From Fimenecus sp045602655 (GTDB taxonomy: Bacteria; Bacillota; Clostridia; Oscillospirales; Acutalibacteraceae): a DNA stretch of 64,000 nt. Where the stretch lies: positions 1 to 64,000 of the forward strand of contig JAZSBY010000014.1 in the NCBI GenBank assembly GCA_045602655.1, read 5' to 3'. Every line of letters begins with the position of its first letter. The stretch's first letter is position 1. The notes under the pieces are model-generated. The model made no database searches. It saw only the letters and a list, made by a program, of their open reading frames with translations, and was not told the DNA's origin. Both the position numbers and the translations under genes were made by a program. This document shows positions 59,090 through 64,000 of the stretch, in pieces.

Positions 59090-61819
59090 TCAGTTTTCGT
59101 TTGCACCACAGCATTTTTTATACTTTTTACCGCTACCACAAGGGCAAGGGTCATTTCTACCTACTTTTTGTCCTTTTTTAACCGGTTGTTTCTTCTCGCT
59201 ACCGTCAGATGCACCATTTGTTGCTGTGATTTTTGCAGTCTGCTCACGCTTAATATCTTCTTCACTTCTCAAACGGAACAAGGTAAGCGTTGTAACTGTA
59301 CCCTCACGGATAAGTGATGTCATTTCATCAAACATATCAAAGCTTTCCATACGGAATGCAACAACAGGGTCTTGCTGTGCATAGGAGCGAAGATAAATTC
59401 CTCGTTTTAATTCCTCCATAGCATCAAGGTGGTCCATCCAACGCTGGTCAACATTACGCAAAAGAACTTTTCTTTCGAGCTCCGACATAATTGCCTCGCC
59501 ATATTCCTGCGTCTTTGCATTATAAATGTCCATAGCCTTATTGTAGAAATAGTCTTTATATTCCTTGTTTGAGTTGAATCTGTTTTCGATTCCGTCCTCT
59601 GCAAGGTATTGAAGCTTCTTAACAAGACCTGTTCTGTTCCATTCGTCCGGTGACTGTGATTCGGGACAGTAGAAATCAACCATTTCCTCAAAGTATCCGT
59701 CAAACATTTTAAGGATTGCACCGTGAATGTCAAAACCATCAAGAACCTGATTTCTCTGCTCGTAAATCTTCTTTCTCTGCTCATTCATAACATCGTCAAA
59801 TTTAAGAACATTGCGACGGGCAGCAAAATGGTTACCTTCAACCTTCTTCTGTGCATTTTCAATTGTACTTGAGAAAATCTTTGCCTCAATAGGAAGGTCT
59901 GCAGCACTTGGGAAGGCATCAATGATATTATAGAAACGGTCACCTGCGAAAAGTCGGAGTAATTCGTCTTCCGCTGAAAGATAGAATTTACTGCGACCCG
60001 GGTCACCCTGACGACCCGCACGACCACGAAGCTGATTATCAATTCGGCGTGATTCGTGTCGTTCCGTACCGATTATGAACAAACCGCCTGCCTCACGGAC
60101 TTTATCTGCCTCATCCTTTAACTGCTCTTTATATTTCTTTTCAAGCTCACGATAAGTGTTTCTCGCCTCAATAATATCCGTGTTGTCTGTTTCCGCAAAG
60201 CCTGTTGCCTCAGCAATAAGCTCTTCGGAGAATTCAAGTCTTCTCATTTCAGCCTTTGCCATATATTCAGGGTTACCGCCAAGAATAATGTCAGTACCAC
60301 GACCTGCCATATTTGTAGCAATTGTAACTGCTCCCAAAGAACCTGCCTGTGCGATGATTTCAGCTTCCTTATCGTGGTACTTAGCATTGAGGACATTGTG
60401 CTTAATGCCACATTTTTTAAGTGCCTTACTTAAAAGCTCACTCTTTTCAATATTTGTTGTACCCACAAGCACCGGCTGACCAATCTTATTACACTCAAGA
60501 ATCTGTTCAATAATAGCCTTGAATTTAATTGCTTCTGTTTTATAAAGGACATCTTCCTCGTCCTTACGAATCATCGGCTTATTGGTTGGAATCTCAATAA
60601 CATCAAGATTATAGATTTCCTGGAATTCTGCACTTTCGGTCATCGCAGTACCTGTCATACCTGAAAGTTTTGTGTACTGACGGAAGTAGTTCTGGAAGGT
60701 GATTGTAGCAAGAGTTTTTGACTCTCTTTCAACCTTAACATTTTCCTTTGCTTCAATAGCCTGATGAAGACCGTCAGAATAACGACGACCCATCATAATA
60801 CGACCTGTGAATTCGTCAACGATAAGCACCTGACCATCTTTTACAACATAGTCAACATCACGCTTCATAACACCGATTGCTTTAATTGCAAGGTCAAGGT
60901 GATGTTGAAGAGTAAGGTTTTCTACATCGGCAAGGTTTTCTACGCCAAATGCTTTCTCAGCCTTTTTAATACCACTTTGTGTAAGAGAAGCTGTTTTTCC
61001 CTTTTCGTCAACAACAAAATCGTACTCATCAGGAACGGTATTCTCAATCCCCTGTTTTGAGTCGATTTCCTTGACAACATACATTTTAAGGCGTTTTGCA
61101 AAGTCATTGGCAACCTTGTAAAGTTCGTTAGACTTGTCCCCCATACCTGAAATAATAAGAGGAGTTCTCGCCTCGTCAATAAGAATTGAGTCAACCTCAT
61201 CGACAATTGCAAAGTTATGACCACGCTGAACCCTTTGTTCTGCATAGATAACCATATTGTCACGAAGATAGTCAAATCCCATTTCGTTATTTGTACCATA
61301 AGTGATGTCACAAGCATAAGCCTCTCGTCTTTGCTCACCATCAAGGTCGTGAACAATAAGACCTACTGAAAGTCCCATAAAGCGATACAACTTACCCATC
61401 CATTCAGAGTCACGACGAGCAAGGTAGTCATTGACAGTAACAACATGAACACCCTTACCTGAAAGAGCATTAAGATATGCAGGAAGCGTTGCTACAAGGG
61501 TTTTACCTTCACCTGTTCTCATTTCGGCAATTCGTCCTTGGTGAAGAACAATACCACCGATAATCTGCACAGGGAAATGACGCATATTGAGTACACGGGC
61601 AGAAGCCTCACGACAAGCAGCAAATGCCTCGGGCAAAATGTCGTCAAGGGTTTCGCCGTTTTTAAGCCTTTCTTTAAATTCGGGGGTTTTAGCCTGAAGC
61701 TGGGCATCTGTAAGTGCCTTATACTCCCCTTCTAACGCTAAAACCTGTTTTTGTATCGGGATAACTCTTTTAATTTCTCGTGAAGAATAATCGCCGAACA
61801 ACTTTTTAAATAATCCCAT
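59090..61819 (-). CDS. secA: Protein translocase ATPase SecA
   Basis: The 909-residue protein has MRTGEGKTLVATLPAYLNAL (Walker A, about 101-120), VTVNDYLARRDSEWMG, FAIVDEVDSILIDEARTPLIISG (Walker B region), PTNKPMIRKDEEDVLY, GRGTDIILGGNPEYM and RIDNQLRGRAGRQGDPGRS. It ends with a zinc-binding SEC-C motif, GRNDPCPCGSGKKYKKCCG. SecA drives preproteins through SecYEG at the inner membrane. ATG 61819 is preceded by a weak AGGATAG site. Many of the secreted proteins in this window would depend on it. Confidence 0.97.
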   Translation of the reverse strand: MGLFKKLFGDYSSREIKRVIPIQKQVLALEGEYKALTDAQLQAKTPEFKERLKNGETLDDILPEAFAACREASARVLNMRHFPVQIIGGIVLHQGRIAEMRTGEGKTLVATLPAYLNALSGKGVHVVTVNDYLARRDSEWMGKLYRFMGLSVGLIVHDLDGEQRREAYACDITYGTNNEMGFDYLRDNMVIYAEQRVQRGHNFAIVDEVDSILIDEARTPLIISGMGDKSNELYKVANDFAKRLKMYVVKEIDSKQGIENTVPDEYDFVVDEKGKTASLTQSGIKKAEKAFGVENLADVENLTLQHHLDLAIKAIGVMKRDVDYVVKDGQVLIVDEFTGRIMMGRRYSDGLHQAIEAKENVKVERESKTLATITFQNYFRQYTKLSGMTGTAMTESAEFQEIYNLDVIEIPTNKPMIRKDEEDVLYKTEAIKFKAIIEQILECNKIGQPVLVGTTNIEKSELLSKALKKCGIKHNVLNAKYHDKEAEIIAQAGSLGAVTIATNMAGRGTDIILGGNPEYMAKAEMRRLEFSEELIAEATGFAETDNTDIIEARNTYRELEKKYKEQLKDEADKVREAGGLFIIGTERHESRRIDNQLRGRAGRQGDPGRSKFYLSAEDELLRLFAGDRFYNIIDAFPSAADLPIEAKIFSSTIENAQKKVEGNHFAARRNVLKFDDVMNEQRKKIYEQRNQVLDGFDIHGAILKMFDGYFEEMVDFYCPESQSPDEWNRTGLVKKLQYLAEDGIENRFNSNKEYKDYFYNKAMDIYNAKTQEYGEAIMSELERKVLLRNVDQRWMDHLDAMEELKRGIYLRSYAQQDPVVAFRMESFDMFDEMTSLIREGTVTTLTLFRLRSEEDIKREQTAKITATNGASDGSEKKQPVKKGQKVGRNDPCPCGSGKKYKKCCGANEN

Positions 61820-62062
61820 TTTTATATCTATCCTTTCGGTTTTTTGTCACTTTACCGGGAATTCTGAGCCTTTTTATAACTGCTCAAACTAACCCATTCT
61901 ATTTTTAATGACATTATAACATATAACTTCAAAAAAATCATTAACTTTTTGTGAAAATTTTAGGTATTTTCCTTGATTTACACGACAATTTTTGATATTC
62001 TTAATATGTATATAAATTTCTTAATTTAGTTATACTGAAAAATGATTAAGGAGGCGTTCAAA

Positions 62063-62827
62063 ATGACTGACGCAAGAACATTAGCGTACATAAATATGTA
62101 TGCTGTTCTCGGCACATTGGAAAACCTTTGCGAACTTGATGACAAAGCAAAAGAGATTCTTTCAAAACTTGAAAATCCTGTTTCTTTGGCATTTGATGTA
62201 AAGGACGGTCCAAGTGCAACACTTAACTTCTCTAAAAACGGCTGCCGTATGGAGGATGGCGTCAACAGCAAGTGCGATATTAAAATTCCGGTATCATCTT
62301 GCGACAAATTCAACAAGATTATTGATGGTGTGGTAACACCAATACCTACAAAGGGTCTTACAAAGATTAATTTCCTTTTAAAGACTTTCACTGCTCTTAC
62401 AGACAGACTCACAGAAGTTATGCGTCCATCTGCTGAGGCACTCAAGGACCCTGATTTCTTCCGCCTTAACACACTTTGCACTTTCTACACAGTTTCTGTT
62501 GCAATCTCACAGATTGGTAATCAGGATGCTATCGGTAAATTCAGTGCTTCAAACATTGTTGACGGTGATATTCAGATTGGCATTAAGGACACTGTTTATT
62601 CAACTATCCGTGTTAAGAATAACCACCTTATCACAATCAAGCAGGAATCCCCAAAACCTCGTGCAATTATGGAATTCTGTGATATCCCACTTGCAAACGC
62701 TCTTTTCGCAGGTACAGTTAACTCAATCGACCACGTTGGTAACGGTAATATCACTATCCGTGGACTTATTTCAATGGTTGACAATGTAAACCGTATCCTT
62801 GACAGAGTTGCATTGTATCTTGCATAA
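62063..62827 (+). CDS. Unknown protein with possible SCP2-like lipid-binding fold
   Basis: ATG 62063 (MTDARTLAYINMY) has AAGGAGG ten bases upstream; an ATG at 62042 lies before the site and is unlikely. The 254-residue protein has VSLAFDVKDGPSATLNFSKNGCRM, CDIKIPVSSCDKFNKIIDG and INFLLKTFTALTDRLTEVMRPSAEALKDPDF. The alternation resembles SCP2-type ligand-binding proteins, but the match is only suggestive. No signal peptide is seen. It is 13 bp upstream of a class III aminotransferase gene and probably works with it. Confidence 0.6.
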   Translation: MTDARTLAYINMYAVLGTLENLCELDDKAKEILSKLENPVSLAFDVKDGPSATLNFSKNGCRMEDGVNSKCDIKIPVSSCDKFNKIIDGVVTPIPTKGLTKINFLLKTFTALTDRLTEVMRPSAEALKDPDFFRLNTLCTFYTVSVAISQIGNQDAIGKFSASNIVDGDIQIGIKDTVYSTIRVKNNHLITIKQESPKPRAIMEFCDIPLANALFAGTVNSIDHVGNGNITIRGLISMVDNVNRILDRVALYLA

Positions 62828-62840
62828 GGAGGACGAAAAA

Positions 62841-64000
62841 ATGAGTAAATTTCCATTATACGATACTACAAAAAGCCGTGAGATGTTTAACCGTGCTACA
62901 AAAGTTATTCCATCAGGTATTTACGGTCACTTAGGCCCTGCTGAAGGTCAGTGGATTCCTGTTAACAGATGGCCTTCTTTCTCAGAAAAAGCACAGGGTT
63001 CTTACTTCTGGGATGTTGACGGTAACAGATATATCGACTATATGTGTGCTTACGGTCCTAATGTTTTAGGCTACAACGACCCTGATGTTGACGCTGCAGC
63101 ACTTAAGCAGTTAAAGCTCGGCAACTGTACAACTGCTCCCGCAAAGATTATGGTTGAATGTGCTGAAACACTTGTTGACACAGTTGCATCTGCTGACTGG
63201 GCATTCTTCTGCAAGAATGGTTCAGACACAACAACTCTTGCAACAATGGCAGCAAGAGCTCATACACATAAAAAGAAGATTATCTTCTTGAAATACTACT
63301 ACCACGGAGATTTCCCATGGGCACAGAAAATTGACTATCCGGGTATCACTCCTGAAGATGTTGCTAACAACATTATCTGTCCTTGGTTTGACCTTGATGC
63401 TCTCCAGAAGGCTTATGACGACAACAACGGTGATATTGCAGGTCTTATTGCACAGCCTTATGACCACGGTAACTTCAAAGATAACGAAGTTGCTTCTAAA
63501 GAATACTGGCAATCAGTTCGCAAATGGTGTGACGACCACGGCGTAGTTCTTATTATTGACGATGTTCGTGCTGGTTTCCGTCTTGACCTTGCAGGTTCTG
63601 ACCATTACTATGGTTTTAAAGCAGACCTTATCTGTTTCTGTAAAGCCCTTGCAAACGGCTACAATATGTCAGCTCTTTGTGGTGGCGAACACATGAAGGC
63701 TACTGTTTCAGGTATCACATACACAGGTTCATACTGGTTGAGTGGTGTTCCATTCGCAGCTTGTGTTGCTTGTATCAATAAGATGAAAGCTCTTGACACA
63801 CCAACAATGTTCCGCCGTCTTGGCACAATGGTTACAGAGGGCTTCAAAAAAGCAGGTGCAGAGCACGGCTTTGACCTTAGAGTTTCAGGTGAACCGGCAC
63901 TCTTCTATTTAAGAATCGCTAACGATGACAACCTTATGCTTCATCAGGAATGGGTTGCAGAATGTGTTAACCGTGGATTGTTTATTACATCTCACCACAA
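62841..64000 (+). CDS. Class III PLP aminotransferase / glutamate-1-semialdehyde-mutase-like enzyme (3' end outside window)
   Basis: 386 residues are visible and the frame is open at the window end. Motifs include GSYFWDVDGNRYIDYMCAYGPNVLGY (53-78), FCKNGSDTTTLA near 123-134, the PLP-binding Asp240 in VLIIDDVRAGFR and Lys268 in LICFCKALANGY. These match the HemL-like branch of class III aminotransferases. KNGSDTT replaces the usual NSGSEA. A housekeeping HemL is less likely given the unknown partner gene. Substrate unknown. AGGAGG precedes ATG 62841. Confidence 0.82.
   Translation, partial: MSKFPLYDTTKSREMFNRATKVIPSGIYGHLGPAEGQWIPVNRWPSFSEKAQGSYFWDVDGNRYIDYMCAYGPNVLGYNDPDVDAAALKQLKLGNCTTAPAKIMVECAETLVDTVASADWAFFCKNGSDTTTLATMAARAHTHKKKIIFLKYYYHGDFPWAQKIDYPGITPEDVANNIICPWFDLDALQKAYDDNNGDIAGLIAQPYDHGNFKDNEVASKEYWQSVRKWCDDHGVVLIIDDVRAGFRLDLAGSDHYYGFKADLICFCKALANGYNMSALCGGEHMKATVSGITYTGSYWLSGVPFAACVACINKMKALDTPTMFRRLGTMVTEGFKKAGAEHGFDLRVSGEPALFYLRIANDDNLMLHQEWVAECVNRGLFITSHH

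Overview
The window is a chromosome segment of an anaerobic, low-GC Firmicute. I infer a class Clostridia gut or rumen bacterium of the Ruminococcaceae/Oscillospiraceae type. The evidence is AT-rich DNA, strong GGAGG-type ribosome sites, sporulation genes (spoIIE, a spoVAC homologue), a leucine T-box leader, and secreted proteins ending in dockerin-like calcium-binding repeats. I see no tRNA, rRNA, CRISPR array, phage or complete insertion sequence.

Layout. 1-2.45 kb: end of a GH78 rhamnosidase and a secreted PHP-domain protein. 2.5-7.2 kb (minus): comF, a secreted alpha/beta-hydrolase-like protein, a secreted transglutaminase-like dockerin protein and nrdR. 7.2-10.8 kb (minus): an ATP-grasp / alpha-E / transglutaminase set plus a TIM-barrel protein. 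11-12.1 kb: two small XRE regulators and a TM2/zinc-ribbon gene with 25-bp-spaced direct repeats. 12.2-22.1 kb (minus): a myo-inositol catabolic cluster (iolJ, iolC, a SanA-like gene, iolB, iolD, iolE, iolA, iolG) followed by a YbaK protein. 22.3-25 kb (minus): an uncharacterised two-gene membrane system (DUF5058-like plus partner) and a lipase. 25.2-29.1 kb: leucine T-box, leuA, leuB and a HAD phosphatase. 29.2-34.8 kb (minus): a leucine-rich-repeat dockerin protein and a hexuronate operon (uxuA, SDR-type uxuB, kdgK, eda). 34.9-45.8 kb: a phosphatase, an XRE regulator, rsmI, a tRNA methyltransferase, mgtC, a degenerate P-type ATPase, rlmB, a lipoprotein/YiiX pair, spoVAC and a GPH-type symporter. 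46-49 kb: an SPFH/zinc-ribbon/DUF6273-like operon. 49-56 kb: spoIIE, a minD-like gene, mgsA, hisS and a frameshifted aspS. 56-64 kb: an XRE gene with a long inverted-repeat operator, a zinc-ribbon/TPR pair, secA, and an unknown protein paired with a class III aminotransferase cut by the window end.

How it fits together. Inositol (via malonate semialdehyde and DHAP) and hexuronates (via KDG) are each handled by a compact operon with its own candidate promoter. The dockerin-bearing proteins and GH78 enzyme suit life on plant polysaccharide.

The observations I rate highest are: (i) a roughly 79-nt structured repeat 5-14 nt downstream of the stop codons of iolA, iolC and kdgK, with compensatory changes in two helices; (ii) a 904-residue P-type-ATPase-like protein lacking the DKTGT, TGD and GDGxND motifs, just upstream of mgtC; (iii) repeat-based operators at three XRE loci; (iv) GTAG-plus-hairpin palindromes resembling REP elements.
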